From Plectrocnemia conspersa (taxonomy: Eukaryota > Arthropoda > Insecta > Trichoptera > Polycentropodidae), in NCBI GenBank assembly GCA_009617715.1, contig VTFK01000220.1, forward strand, positions 372,001-436,000: DNA of 64,000 nucleotides, given 5' to 3'. The notes under the pieces are model-generated. The model saw only the letters and a list, made by a program, of their open reading frames with translations. It had not been told where the DNA came from and ran no database searches. Made by a program: the position numbers and the translations under genes. Positions 11,485-22,549 of the stretch are shown one piece after another. Every line of letters begins with the position of its first letter. The first letter of the stretch is position 1.

Positions 11485-12265
11485 TGTCCAGAGCCGCCGA
11501 AAGCGAACTCGGACCCTAAGAAAACAATGATTCCGGGCCTCATGACAAAAATAGCACTTTATATATTTCTTAAGATCGTAATATAATTTCTTAAATAAAT
11601 AATAATAGGCACGAGTTAATCCTTTCTATGCTACAAATAAATATAAAAATTAGACATATTTTTAATTAGGCATTAAAAATATGTGTTTTCTTTGCTGCTC
11701 AGTATTGCCATATAGTGAATATTCAATCCAGATCAAAAGGAATAAATTCGTGCCATCGCGTTTATATCAAATAAAGCACATATAAACCGAATTTTACCCA
11801 ATAGGAGAGCGCAAAAAAATTATCTAATCTCAAAAGTCAAAAATCCACGTCAAAAGCAATAAAATCAAGCCGTCTCCGTTGCAGTGGGAACAATTGGTAA
11901 TCTAGCGTTCATACATCAACTTTTATATTAATAATAAAAGTTAAATGAGGAACGTATAAACCGAATTTTGACCAATAGGAAAGCGCAAAAAACAATTATC
12001 CCTTCTCAAAAGTCAAAATTCACGTCAAAGCAATAAAATCGTTACCGCCGTCGTTCCCACTGCGACGGCGCCGACACGATTTTATTGCTTTTGACGTGAA
12101 TTTTTGCCTTCTGAGAAGTGATAATTGTTTTTGCGCTCTCCTATTGACCAAAATCCGGTTTTATTATATTTGATCACCCCTCTTATATAAAAAGTCCATA
12201 GTAATATCGGTATGGGTAGCTATGATATTTTTAAAACAAAGTGTAATATTGAAAAATATACATAG
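11485..12265 (+). mobile_element. family A fold-back element, copy A3
   Basis: Carries the head (GATTCCGGGCCTCATGAC near 11530, then CACGAGTTAA), an outer left core arm from about 11783, a second left arm from about 11960, and one right arm ending at about 12162. Having two left arms makes this copy a rearranged composite. The first spacer (about 11890-11955) matches the A1/A2 spacer in reverse complement. The right flank continues as in A4 and A5 with TTTGATCA and GGTATGGGTAGCTA. No coding capacity. Confidence 0.8.
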
Positions 12266-13290
12266 ATAGCTTAAGCATTTTAAAAAAATAATGCAGAAGG
12301 AATAAACAGTGGTATTTAAAAAATAAACAACGCATTGAACTATAAAACATAGTAGATATTTAAATTATAGAGCTGCAAAAAATCTAAAGCTATTTTAAAC
12401 AAGCTTATTTTCCCCACAACGACTTTTCATTCTCACAAAGTACAGAAATCAAAATAAATTTCTCTGACTGGTTTAAAACTTTGCAAATTAATAACAAAAA
12501 AACGATAAGCTTCAAGATTATCTAAATATAATAAGTAAATATAAGTTTTAAGCTTATTTTTATAGCTTATTAATGTTTTGAAGGTGATTGATATACCTTA
12601 TGATCACTTTAATGTGATTTTTTTCATAAACATAAACAAATATGTATTATTTTAATTGTTAAGATCAATACGTAAGTATGACTTTAATGCCAAGAAAAGA
12701 GGTAAAAGGCCAATGAGCGTTCTATTTCTGTTCTTATGCTTTTTGCTGCTCTCAGAAGCTGTTTTATATTTTTTGCGGATTTTAAAACCTAATTGATTTA
12801 ATTACGGTGAATTGTGAAAGATGTTTTTTAGCAAATATCAACAATAATTTAGTAAAAAGTTTTTAAACACAGTTGTTTTGCATACTAAGTTGAGTGTTTA
12901 CATATTTACATATCTCTCATAATACAATTATCACGTAGAAGAAAGTTTAATCTCTAAATAATTTTTATAGCTAAATTTCATTAACTCGTTAATGAAGAAT
13001 AAAGGTTAAACCTACAATTGATGAACGCTAAATACACAAATTAAAATTCATATTTATGTCTAACTAATAAAATGAAATACTGATTTTTTTATCACATTCA
13101 TTCAAAAAAACTTCAGAAAATATAAATTAAATTGGGTATTGGGTAGAACATGACTTACGTGCCTTAGAACTTTTAAGGATTGCTATTCGATATTGTTATA
13201 TCTAATGCGTAAATTAAAAATACTACGAATACTACAGTAATTGGAAAAAAATCCCACATTGATTTAAAATATAATGTGAATCAAAAATCA
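12266..13290. other. AT-rich filler
   Basis: No gene, structured motif or shared repeat was recognised in this AT-rich stretch. Confidence 0.4.
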
Positions 13291-13294
13291 TTAA

Positions 13295-13510
13295 GGACGG
13301 AATCTCAGACTAGTAACTCTAAGGTTTCGGGTTCGAGCCCCGGCAGCGGCACCTAAATTTTTATTTAAAAAATGGTCTCAACTGCAGTCACTGTATTTTA
13401 TATATTACATATAATAATTTATAATTAATCATATAGATGTCACCGATTTCCTAGCTTTCAGTCTGATGGTTTATAGTATTAGGCTTATGCTTGTCAGGTT
13501 ACAACGAAAA
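13295..13510 (+). repeat. tRNA-related SINE-like element, copy S2
   Basis: The plus strand has a tRNA-like head: CAGACTAGTAACTCTAAGG then a pol III B-box, GGGTTCGAGCCCC, at about 13328-13340. A body shared with S3 and S4 follows (CTGCAGTCACTG, ATAGATGTCACCGATTTC, CTTGTCAGGTTACAACG). No full cloverleaf precedes the B-box, so it is not a working tRNA gene. It lies about 480 bp from the exon donor, within the intron. Confidence 0.72.
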
Positions 13511-13599
13511 ATTATTAAAAAATCAAAATATGTTACATATGGAAAAAATACGTGAATTAATATATTTCATTGATAAATATATACTTAAAAAAAATGTTT

Positions 13600-13830
13600 T
13601 CTTTTAGGTTGACTGTACTTCGCTGCGCGGACGGAGGCAATATATTTTTGTATGTAAATTTTGGGGAATAATATCATTTGAGAATTTATATCCACTTCAA
13701 GCGTTCAACCCCGGGACATTTATAAGGGTGAAATATCAGGCGTAGACAAATCCATGAAGCCTTTCCGAATAGTTTTGTTTTCATTTACGATTGAGAACCG
13801 CCATAAAGTATATGACGTGCTTATTATATG
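13600..13830. promoter_or_regulatory. intronic GC-richer patch next to the exon
   Basis: Moderately GC-rich, with CTTCGCTGCGCGGACGGAGG and TTCAACCCCGGGACATTTAT. It lies 150-400 bp downstream of the exon's donor in the direction of transcription. No ORF. It could be a splicing or transcriptional control element. Confidence 0.25.
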
Positions 13831-13994
13831 GAAATATTTCATGACGCATAAATATTATAATATTTTTTCATATTCAATAATGCCGCTCGCAATCTATAGG
13901 CACTTTTAAATCATATACCATTACATTAGGGCTACCATATTTTTATATGGTTGTCCTGTTAATAAAATAAATACACATTGATTGAAATTCTTAC

Positions 13995-14113
13995 CCATAT
14001 GCTGCTAACGTTGGATCGTAAGGATAATAGCCAGTAGTTGGCTGAAGACCAGCTGACGTCCACGCTGACATGTCACCAGCACCCCCACTGTCTTTAAGGG
14101 CATATGGATTGCT
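13995..14113 (-). CDS. internal exon of an Iroquois-class (araucan/caupolican) homeobox gene
   Basis: This exon encodes 39 residues plus two bases of the next codon. The peptide begins SNPYALKD, continues MSAWTSAGLQPTTGYYPYD, and ends PTLAAYG. This is the conserved block immediately N-terminal to the TALE homeodomain in Iroquois (Irx) transcription factors. The NPYxxKD...MSAWTSA spacing resembles insect Araucan/Caupolican more than Mirror. On the minus strand the acceptor is TTTGTTACAG before AGC at 14113 (phase 0), and the donor is GG then GTAAGAAT after 13995 (2 bases over). The next exon should complete a Gly codon and run into the homeodomain, but no homeobox exon was found in 1-13994. 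The preceding exon was not found to the right. Iroquois proteins are nuclear DNA-binding patterning regulators. The exact paralogue is uncertain. Confidence 0.93.
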
Positions 14114-14589
14114 CTGTAACAAATAAAAAATTAATTTAAAAATCATTATATGTGAAATTATCTAATTTTCTTTAGAACTTAAATATATATAAAATGTTGT
14201 TGTTTAAGAATATATTATAAAAATATATATTAAATGTGGTATATTTTTATTTCATTTCAAGCTAAGTTTTGGACTTTATTCAAGTTTTTTAAAATAAAGC
14301 TTAAATAAATTGTGCAAATTTTATAATTGTGCTACACTATAAACCTTATAATTTAATTTAAAATTTGTAAATAAGAAAAACTACACCTACAGAAAAAATA
14401 CATGATCTTTAAATAAAAAAATACTTTATCAAAAAATTTATAAAAATCTTAATTAAGTGGTGTAAAAATCGTTATCTAAATTATATTTTTTTTATTTGTA
14501 ATTTTAAGTTCAAATAATCTGTTATGTATATATGAGTTTTAAACTTTTATTTATTATGTTTAAATTCACATTAAAATCATATTAGAGCA

Positions 14590-15260
14590 AACCAATAATA
14601 TTTCAATACAGAAAGGTGTCAGTCAATGAAGTGTTCTTTCTCCTATTCTTTTCAATTTATACTCTAAAACCATTCTAGAGACAAAAATAAATTAAAATCT
14701 ATGAAGAGACAATAATCAACATTTGCTATGCTGATGACACGGCAATATTTTCTGAAAAAAATGTTTAATTTTACAAAAAATATGTTTATAAGCAACATTA
14801 TACGGATTTAGAATTTAGAAGGTGAAGTATTTCAAATACTTGGGTTGTTGATTAAATGTCAAAATAGGCCTCGATGAAGAAATTAAAGTACATATTTTTT
14901 TAATTTAAGAACAACACTTACATTTTTAGACCATAATTAAATTTGTAAATTTCTATAACATACCAAGGGTTATTATATGGATTAAAAAATCTATAATCAA
15001 TAGACAAGGATGACAGCCAAAGAAGTGTTTCATGCAGCCAAGGACTGGGAAAGATAGTCATTCACTATCATAATATTCCTCTGATCTCAGTAGGAATGTT
15101 TTATCTTGTTTAACATTTTTGTGATTCCCTCTACATATAAACGACGTCTGAGAAAAACTTTAAAGATGCTCGACTTTGTTATGAGGACACCAGAAAAAAA
15201 TGTTTATAGTATATCATAGTATATAGTGCTTATAGAAAAACGTTTGTCTTTCCTTTGGCT
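14590..15260 (+). mobile_element. non-LTR retrotransposon remnant (RT, GV.Q..VLSPILFNLYS type)
   Basis: Broken plus-strand frames give GVSQ, then SVLSPILFNLYS near 14625-14665. A degenerate CYADDTAIF-like catalytic block follows near 14727-14750, then VKYFKYLG near 14822 with GLDEEIKVH downstream. This order (VLSPxLFNLYSE, YADD, FKYLGSxIT, xEEIKxRI) is typical of a widespread non-LTR RT class. Frameshifts and stops show decay. It starts about 480 bp upstream of the exon, inside the intron, in the opposite orientation to the host gene. Confidence 0.8.
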
Positions 15261-15409
15261 CTTAAAAAAGAGGCGGCTAAATATGTTTCATTGCTCTTTT
15301 AGAATTTATTAACAATATGAACTGTAAATTACTAAAATAATTTAATACTAGAATAAACTTTAGAAACTTGTCAAACATTCAATAAAATATTTACACAAAT
15401 TTGTAATAG

Positions 15410-15740
15410 CACGAAATCCGCATACGTTACTTTAACTGGATCGATCGGCTTTTATGTCTGGCTCGCGTGAATGGTTAACCGTTAACGGTTCGCTTTTGTC
15501 ACGGGATACTATTTACATATATATATAGTATATGTGTGTTTTTTTATTTGCTTATTATTGTTCGCATCGTATTGTATATAATGTATGCATTCGGAAAAAA
15601 TCATCGTAAACCAATTCCGCTTTCGGCAACGTTACCATAAATTTAATTGCCCCTTTTTATATTCGCATCACGGTCTTCCGATAAGAGAGAATTAACCATG
15701 AAAATTAAGCGGTCGTTAACGTAAATCGCCCTAATGCGCC
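15410..15740. promoter_or_regulatory. candidate cis-regulatory island 6
   Basis: GC-richer island with GGATCGATCGGC and GGCTCGCGTGAATGG. It has a perfect 14-bp palindrome, AACCGTTAACGGTT, at 15477-15490, overlapping GGTTAACC at 15473-15480. TAACGG is a Myb-type core, and the AACC...GGTT arrangement recalls Grainyhead half-sites, so either family is possible. Confidence 0.37.
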
Positions 15741-16129
15741 TGAAGAATAATAATAAGATGCATTTAATTTTAATATTTTAATTGTATGCTAAATAGAGCA
15801 TTAAACATTTACATTACCATATTTGTTTAATAGTAAATAATTACAATTTAAACGCGACTTGATGAGCATGAGATGAAATAATTATATATTTGATCAAGAC
15901 CGTAAAAGTAAATTAAAATAAATCGTGTAATTCTTAATTGAATGATATATAAAATATATCAATTTTTAAATTCGAATAAACCGTTTAATAATATATTATT
16001 TATATGAATTTTTATTCGATCTCAAAGATGCTGAATTTTTAAATAAAGCAAACATACTTTAGCAGTATTTTATAATATTTAGTATATATGATCATATGTA
16101 TATATGTTTGTTTGTATAGACTTTTGAAC

Positions 16130-16500
16130 GGTATTAACACCTCGGTCATAAATAATTTTGTGCTTAGCTTTTTATTTGTGATGACCACGATCGGATAAGC
16201 GGTGATAAATGGACCAGTGATATTGGATGGGACTGGTCTCCGTGACCGGGAGCCACCTTAAAGGTATCGAAAAAACGGCCACCGAATAAATTATTTATCT
16301 AGACCTGAAGAACAAATTTCACAACACCCATGATCCAGAGATGCGAGCGAGAGAGGCACTCGGTTAATGATGTGGAGATTTCTCAATTTGAAATTGACTC
16401 AGGTTGTAATTTGGAAATCCGTGCTCTTATCTAGATGAGGTCCAGCCCCGTTGAAATGTCTGATGATTTATTTGCATTGTTAGGTTTTATCGATTTTATA
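16130..16500. promoter_or_regulatory. candidate cis-regulatory island 7
   Basis: GC-richer, with GACCACGATCGGATAAGCGG, GTCTCCGTGACCGGGAGCC and GCGAGCGAGAGAGGCACTCG, and several GATA-like words (GGATAAG, GTGATAAAT, TTATCTAG twice). No credible ORF or splice context. Candidate enhancer within the large intron. Confidence 0.38.
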
Positions 16501-16769
16501 AGATGATCTATGTATTAAATTAAATATATAAATGCTTAAGAATTATTATTTTTATATCAAAGATTAGGAGTTTGTATATATTTTTTTTATTAAATTATGT
16601 AAATATTTTGGAACTATAAATTAAATCTATACATATAACAATATTTTTTTATTTATTCAAAAGTACGCGAAATCTGGCAGAACTTACCAGGTCTCAGCCG
16701 CAGCAAAGCTGAGCTTAAAAATTTAATCAATTACAAATTATTTGCCAGATTGTTAAAGTCATGAAATAG

Positions 16770-17180
16770 GCAAAATTAGTGTTGCGGATTTTTCTACATT
16801 TTTTTATTTATCATAAAAAAAATTGCAAATTTGATTATCGTGACTTGACAGATATTTACAATGCGTCATAATGGCCATTATTCAAAAAATATTATGTAAT
16901 AAAATATTAAGAAACAAAAATAGTGCACTATATGATTTGCACTATTTTTAACAAGTATTATTTGTAACATTCTCAAGCGCTGACGTCTTGGCCGCAACAA
17001 GCAAGAATAAGGGACGTGATTGCGACTCTCTAGAGAACTCTAAAGCTCCAGCTTTGACAGATTCTACATCGCTCCTTAGTAGCTTTTGGAATGCTTCATT
17101 AAATAGACGCTACACCGAAAATTTAATAAATTGTATGGCAACGCTCCTAGCAAAAAAATATGGATATATCGTATAAATTT
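16770..17180 (+). mobile_element. family B repeat, copy B1
   Basis: Shares GCTGACGTCTTGG, ATAAGGGACGTGATTGCGAC, TCTCTAGAG, and the tail AATTGTATGGCAACGC with copies B3, B4 and B2 (reversed). The upstream CTTGACAGATATTTACAATG and CGTCATAATGG words recur in B6. The coding-like peptide is on the minus strand. Its GC-richer middle makes it look like a short gene, but the family is repetitive. Confidence 0.72.
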
Positions 17181-17209
17181 TCCTTAAAATCTCTCGAACA
17201 AGAAGGGTA

Positions 17210-17510
17210 CAACGCCTCACTTAAATTTGAAACAATTGAGAATACTGCGATTGATGTGACTCGCGCTCCGCATAACGAAGTCGAGCATCTTCGACACCTT
17301 ATAGCAAATTTTGCCGATGTGCATACAAAATTATAATATCTGTTTAACGTTACCTACGGAAGCATTTCTGCTTAAAACACATCAGTCGGTTGTTAATCGA
17401 ATACATACTAGCGAATCACTAATATGTTAGTAAAGTAGCACGCGCTCCGCAAAACAAAACCGAGCATTTTAAACGCCATATAGTAATCGAGAAATTCATT
17501 GGTAATTTAA
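17210..17510 (+). pseudogene. duplicated coding-like fragment
   Basis: Two similar segments about 180 bp apart both read as protein on the plus strand: VTRAPHNEVEHLRHLIANF from about 17258, and VARAPQNKTEHFKRHI from about 17438. Conservation at protein level with silent differences suggests a degraded coding repeat, probably transposon-derived. It directly follows B1 and may be part of the same decayed element. I do not recognise the family. Confidence 0.45.
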
Positions 17511-17764
17511 ATTGATAATTAAAAATACACTAAAGTAAGATTTCATTTTGATTGAGACATTTTGTTTAATATTTCGGCAGTGATGAATCTGTCATGATCA
17601 CGAATTTACATAAAAACTTAGATTTTATAGAATTCTTGGTCATGGCAGATCCACCTCTAACAAAATAATAAATCCTTATGCCGGTGAAAACCGACTTATA
17701 AAATAAAAATACAAATATTTACATATATGTAGTACATATACATTTATTTATTATTATAAAATCT

Positions 17765-17972
17765 TCTGTTGTAGCCTGACAGGCGTAAACCCAATGCGTT
17801 ACAACGGGATAAATCTATAACAACTGAGTATGTCAATCATATATAATGAATACATACAAATAAGTATTAACCACGGTGAATCGGTGACATCTATATTAAT
17901 AATTAAAAATGATTATGTTTAATATAATTTATAAGCAATAGATGTCACTGCAGCTGGGACCGGTTTTTTTAA
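17765..17972 (-). repeat. family S element, copy S3
   Basis: Reads GTAGCCTGACAGGCGTAAAC, CCCAATGCGTTACAACG, a TCGGTGACATCTATATTAAT segment, then ATAGATGTCACTGCAGCTGG. The reverse complement matches S2. Its 3' half has 11-bp inverted arms, GTGACATCTAT (17884-17894) and ATAGATGTCAC (17938-17948), around an AT-rich loop. The B-box head is missing here. Confidence 0.72.
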
Positions 17973-18689
17973 TAATAGCCTATTTTTTTTAATAAAAATT
18001 CAAAAAAGCATTCCTTATTTTTGGAAAACCTGCTGTAAGCTATCCCAAATTTTTTCATTGGTTAAAAATAAAATATATTTTAGATATTTGTAGAATTCTA
18101 TTTTCAATAAAATAACAAATATATATTAGGATTAATTAAAAATTTTAACGTAAATTTAAAACAGAAAGAATTAGTTTTAATATGCAATAAAAATCATGAA
18201 AGTCATTAGGAATTGATAACTTTCATGCTGCTCAAATTAAGAAGCTTGTTTTCAGGCTCACAAAATAAATTGAGATCCACATTGACGACACTTATCCTTC
18301 GATTCACGCGGTTACAAACGCATGGCTAGCTCCCACTTAACCTACATATGGAACCTCTTCAACTGGCCATGCAGTCTATCCTGTTTTTATTATTTAAAGT
18401 AACGTTTAAAAGTAAACGTGCGTACTATTCGATATTTTTATTACAAATTTCATTCTATGCCTCGATTTACGTGGTTTAGATTTAAACAATATTTTTTAAA
18501 ACTTAAATATTGCCTGAATCAAAGATTTAAGGTATGTTAAAAAAAATACAAAGAACTATTTTTAAAATCTGTAGAAATATTATTTTATATTTTTACTATA
18601 ATTTTCTAAATATTATTCATAGGTCCACTAAAGTTGCTTTGTTATACAAATGAATGCATGTTCATATTAAAAGACTCAATTATTATATT
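17973..18689. other. AT-rich filler
   Basis: Mostly AT-rich. A brief GC-richer patch near 18270-18370 (CGATTCACGCGGTTACAAAC) has no recognisable content. Confidence 0.35.
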
Positions 18690-19200
18690 AAAACGTTACC
18701 CTTTTTTCGAGCGAGTCTTTAAAAACAATGCGATTATTTGAAGAAGCTAAATCACATATCCATTATATTGTAGTGTTTACCAAAGTGATCGCGCGAAATA
18801 AAGTGCATCTCAAAGTTAGCCAAGATAAGCCATCCCCCTAACCGGAGGGTTCACTAGCCTATAGGGGTGTGCTAGAGGGAGGTCAACTTTATTCAATTTA
18901 TCGAGTAGAAAAGTATCATTCCATATGTGTTATGATACTTTATTACCGACCGGGTGAAATTGCAGTCATAACTGAAGTGGCATTATCACATGGACGTATG
19001 AGGGTGGTTTCTGCGCGAGAAGGGGTAGTTCTGCGTTTTAGACAGCATCCAAAGGGTGGTCGGCAATTTCCAACTTTGGGGTGGGTGCTCGGTGGGCCTA
19101 TTCCGCATTCAAATTACTTTTAGGTTTTATTATGGGAATATTAATAGGAAACGCATGTGGCTCGCAATATTTACGATTGTTGAGCAGTATAATTTATTGA
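18690..19200. promoter_or_regulatory. candidate cis-regulatory island 8
   Basis: GC-richer island with CCCTAACCGGAGGGTTCAC, a perfect 10-bp inverted repeat AAAGTATCAT/ATGATACTTT (18910-18919 and 18932-18941), and AGGGTGGTC at 19053-19061. The last differs by one base from the Gli/Ci consensus TGGGTGGTC. Hedgehog signalling through Ci is known to act on Drosophila Iroquois genes, so this is a plausible input site. The 84-codon plus ORF 18869-19123 has no recognisable domain. Confidence 0.4.
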
Positions 19201-19589
19201 TTTTTTTTGCCGTTGTTGCCTTTTAATGGATTCATTGTGCGTATAAATTATATTATATAGTATCGATTGAGCTATAAAAATATTTATTGGAATGCGTTAG
19301 TAAATTAAAAAACTTTAACTAGTTAACTGTAATGGGTACTGAATTTATATAATTTAATTATTATTATTGTTATACTTCTAAGACTATTATTATATTTGTA
19401 ATATTTATCTCAAAACCGCAAATAATAATTTTATAGGTAAAAAACAGTTTATTTTTTAGCTCTAGTTTTTTGTGAGATTTTTTTTATTATACAAAGCTGA
19501 TTTTAATCATGTCTTTTGAATTTTTTTTTAAAGTACTTTTCATATAAAATATACAAATAATTACATATTTTTCTACAATGCGTATTCTA

Positions 19590-20360
19590 AAAAGTTTATT
19601 GAAAAAAAATATAATAAAGCTTTAGCTAAAAGAGGAGTTTACTATTTGCTTTTAAATGAAATAAATTATCTAAAAAAAAATTTTTTCTGTCTGAAAAAGA
19701 GTTAGCGTTTTTTAATCTAATGCATGCGTTGAAAGTAATTTTCTATGATAATCCAATATTAGTTGAGCATGTTTCAAAAGTAAGATTTGCCCAAGAAGAT
19801 ACAGGAAAATGCAGATTCAACGTTATTATTAAAAAATATTTGTGGTTCATTGCTTAAAGCGCGCTTATTGAGGAAGTTAGAAAAACTAAATATTTGCTGA
19901 TCTCACAAAGAACAAACGACATTAAATCAAGTTCAGGGAAGTGGAGTTTTCAATTGATGTAAATTTTATATGCTTTCACAATTTGTTATAGGATAAATAA
20001 ATTTTATAACCGTGTGGGACAAGGCTACTATAATGGAGCCAATATTTGTAGGAAAGAGATTTTTACGTGAAAATAGCAATTGTACAATTTCTGGTTGTGA
20101 AAATCATTCAGCAGAATCTTTTTTTGATACTGTTTAGCAAATTTATATTTTATTTATTGGAAGTGCAAGAAGATATTTTTAAACAATATTTAATAATCTA
20201 TTCCTTACACAACATTATAAAAAAAAGTAAAACCAGTGGCTCTTGATATAAAATCTTTGCGATCTGCTTTGAATGAAATCGATTTTCTACGATCGATAAT
20301 GAGCGACTTAATAAACGGGCAACACTCAACAATAATTATCAGATAAGCGTATCTCAAACT
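19590..20360 (+). mobile_element. hAT-like transposase remnant
   Basis: Broken plus-strand frames contain VGQGYYNGANIC near 20012, matching the (C/V)GQGYDGAxxM signature of ZMYM/hAT-type transposases. SAESFFDTV and QIYILFIGSARRYF follow near 20110-20175, resembling the conserved FFxxVQxLYxFFsxSxxRw region. Upstream frames are decayed but carry coding-like fragments (FAQEDTGKCRFNV near 19787). Stops and frameshifts show it is inactive. Terminal repeats were not found. Confidence 0.75.
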
Positions 20361-20579
20361 ATTCTAAAATAGTAATCGTTTCTGTGATTGATTTTATTGT
20401 CTACTCAGAATTTATTTTTACCTTTAAAGTCCTCCAAAATATTAGTTGTCCCAGGCCTCACATTTTCTCTGAAAGGTTTCTGATTATATGTATATATTTA
20501 TTCTGTCATATTTTATATTTAGTACTTAAATATATTTTTAAATATGTATGTATATATTTTTTTGTGAAATAAGTCGTTA

Positions 20580-21260
20580 AACCGAGTTATTTGTTCGAAA
20601 TTCAATTGAGCGTTAAAAACAGTATCGATTTATGGCGCATTGATGTTGCCCATTAAAAAACAATACAGTAGCAGCAGCTCGTTCTTTTGGGGTAACAAAC
20701 TCACCCCTCGAGCGTCGAGAATAAGACAGAGGGTGGATTGTTTTCAATGGGCTTTTTTTAACCCCCCGGCGGAATCCTAATATAATAGTGAACTTGAATT
20801 TGGATTTATAGCTCGGAATAAATAGTTGCCCAATATTTTCTCAATGGTGCTTGTAAAGAAGCCAATTTTTTTCCGCGCCAACCCCCGATACCTCATTCTT
20901 CATCCCCTACGGCCGATTCGGGGGGACGGTCCGGAAAGGCAGGAAAGGCAATTTTTCAACTTGGCACTTCTGCCTATGGGTATGAAAGAATAATGCCGGC
21001 GTCAAAAAACGGACACTGTCCCCCTTTTTATTGATTGTTATTGGACTCGAAGGCGTTGCCGAATTAATTAAATGGGTCGAGTGTAAATAAATAAATTGAA
21101 ATGCAAAGATTCGAAAGCCCTGATATGCGCTAGAATTATGTGTGCTGGCTAAACGTAAACGCAGACAACGATTTTAAAGGAGATTGAACAGGGTTAATTT
21201 ATAAAATGGTACGAGGCCCAGCTGCCTTTGGTTTTGTTCATTATCTCAAATTGCTTCAAG
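20580..21260. promoter_or_regulatory. candidate cis-regulatory island 9 with inverted arms
   Basis: A large GC-richer island. Inverted arms GCCCATTAAAAAACAAT (20648-20664) and ATTGTTTTCAATGGGC (20737-20752) flank a loop with smaller hairpins GGGGT/ACCCC and CTCGA/TCGAG (20707-20719). AACAAT/ATTGTT are also Sox-type cores. Further right are GGCCGATTCGGGGGGACGG and GGAAAGGCAGGAAAGGC. No credible ORF. It could be an enhancer or a structured RNA segment. Confidence 0.42.
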
Positions 21261-21539
21261 GGACTATCAAGTGAGGTTTATTGCGTATGTATATATTATA
21301 CTACACATATGTATACATGTGTGTTATAAAGTTTTACTGCTCCATCCAGTTTCATTCAAAAAAATTTAAATCATTCCAAGTTTAGTATCCTTTCTTTATG
21401 TAAAAATTATAAAATCAAGTGCATATTTATTTTAATTTATCAATCGACTTATTAAAATATGTTACTATAAATTAAATTCATGAATAATACCTGTGCATAA
21501 TCTATGTATATTTTTTATCATCAGATGTTCCAATTACAT

Positions 21540-21880
21540 TGTTCTGTAAACGATTCACCAAATAAAAAAGCTAAGTTATAAGTTGCGGACGCGCTACAGT
21601 GAAAATTAACAACCGGTTTTAGAATTTAATTCAATTTGTTGCCCGATTCAATTAATCTTTCGACTGATACCATAGATTAAATAACTAATAAATGTTAGGT
21701 CTAACCGCGGTCTAGCCGCAAACCGAGATTAAACAAAGTAATTGCTATAACCGAACAACTGTGCGTATCAATTTAGATATTGTGTGTGTACCTTTTTGTA
21801 ATTCGTTTATGTAATACGTTATTCACCACGCACTCTTCTGCGCTGATTTGGGATTCGTTTATGTCATAGATAAATTTTAA
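21540..21880. promoter_or_regulatory. weak GC-richer island
   Basis: Moderate GC with CGGACGCGCTACAG, CTAACCGCGGTCTAGCCGC and CACCACGCACTCTTCTGCGC. No ORF. Only a weak candidate. Confidence 0.22.
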
Positions 21881-22109
21881 AAGGCTGGTTAAATAAAAGA
21901 GTCATAAGAAATGTTCCATGACATTATTTTAATGCCACATAATTATTTTGCTACATTTTTTTTGATGAAAAATATTATTTAGTACACTCTACACTCAATT
22001 AACGATATACTATATTTACTATATGTTGATGACCGGAGTGTTTTATAATATTTGAACAAATTCGGATTCACTATCCTTACAGAAAGAACTGGTGTCACTG
22101 TGGAGGTGG

Positions 22110-22460
22110 TCGATCGACAATCGACAATGTTGAGTGACTTCTGTAACAGCTTAGGCGAAGGTGTTTTAAGCAGAAATATCAATGACTAGAGTGAGAAAGA
22201 TTAGAGTGCAATATAGAGTCGCAATCGCGTCCCTTATGCTTGCCCGATACATCTAGGACATCAGCGCTTGAAAACGCTTCTTATGTATCAGCCATCCAGT
22301 TTCTCAACAAGCTTGCAAAACACATGAATATTTTTATCGATAGCTATGAGGAGCTAGATAGAATTATGTGTTATGTTAATTTAAAAAAATATTTTTTAAT
22401 AAAAATGTATAAAATCATGATGGTCAGATTTATAATAAAAATTATAAATACACCTTAGCA
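22110..22460 (-). mobile_element. family B repeat, copy B2 (inverted)
   Basis: The reverse of B1, B3 and B4: AGAGTCGCAATCGCGTCCCT near 22214 matches their GGGACGCGATTGCGACTCT. In this orientation the coding-like peptide is on the plus strand, with TSALENAS, AIQFLNKLAKHMN and IDSYEELDR over about 22256-22360. B5 encodes a close relative. The protein family is unknown to me. Confidence 0.72.
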
Positions 22461-22549
22461 TATTAATAATGCTTCTTTTTATTTAGCATTATTAAAAAAA
22501 TGTATTTAATAATGTCATCGTGTTGAAACACACCTTTAGATAATAAAGA

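Noticed and set aside
13310..13355. Possible tRNA gene (GGTTCGAGCCC B-box)
   Set aside because: No acceptor-stem pairing or complete cloverleaf upstream, and body sequence shared with other copies. Treated as a SINE-like element.
18869..19123. 84-codon plus ORF in island 8
   Set aside because: Begins at an unremarkable ATG, no domain, no splice signals that would join it to a gene. Better read as a regulatory island.
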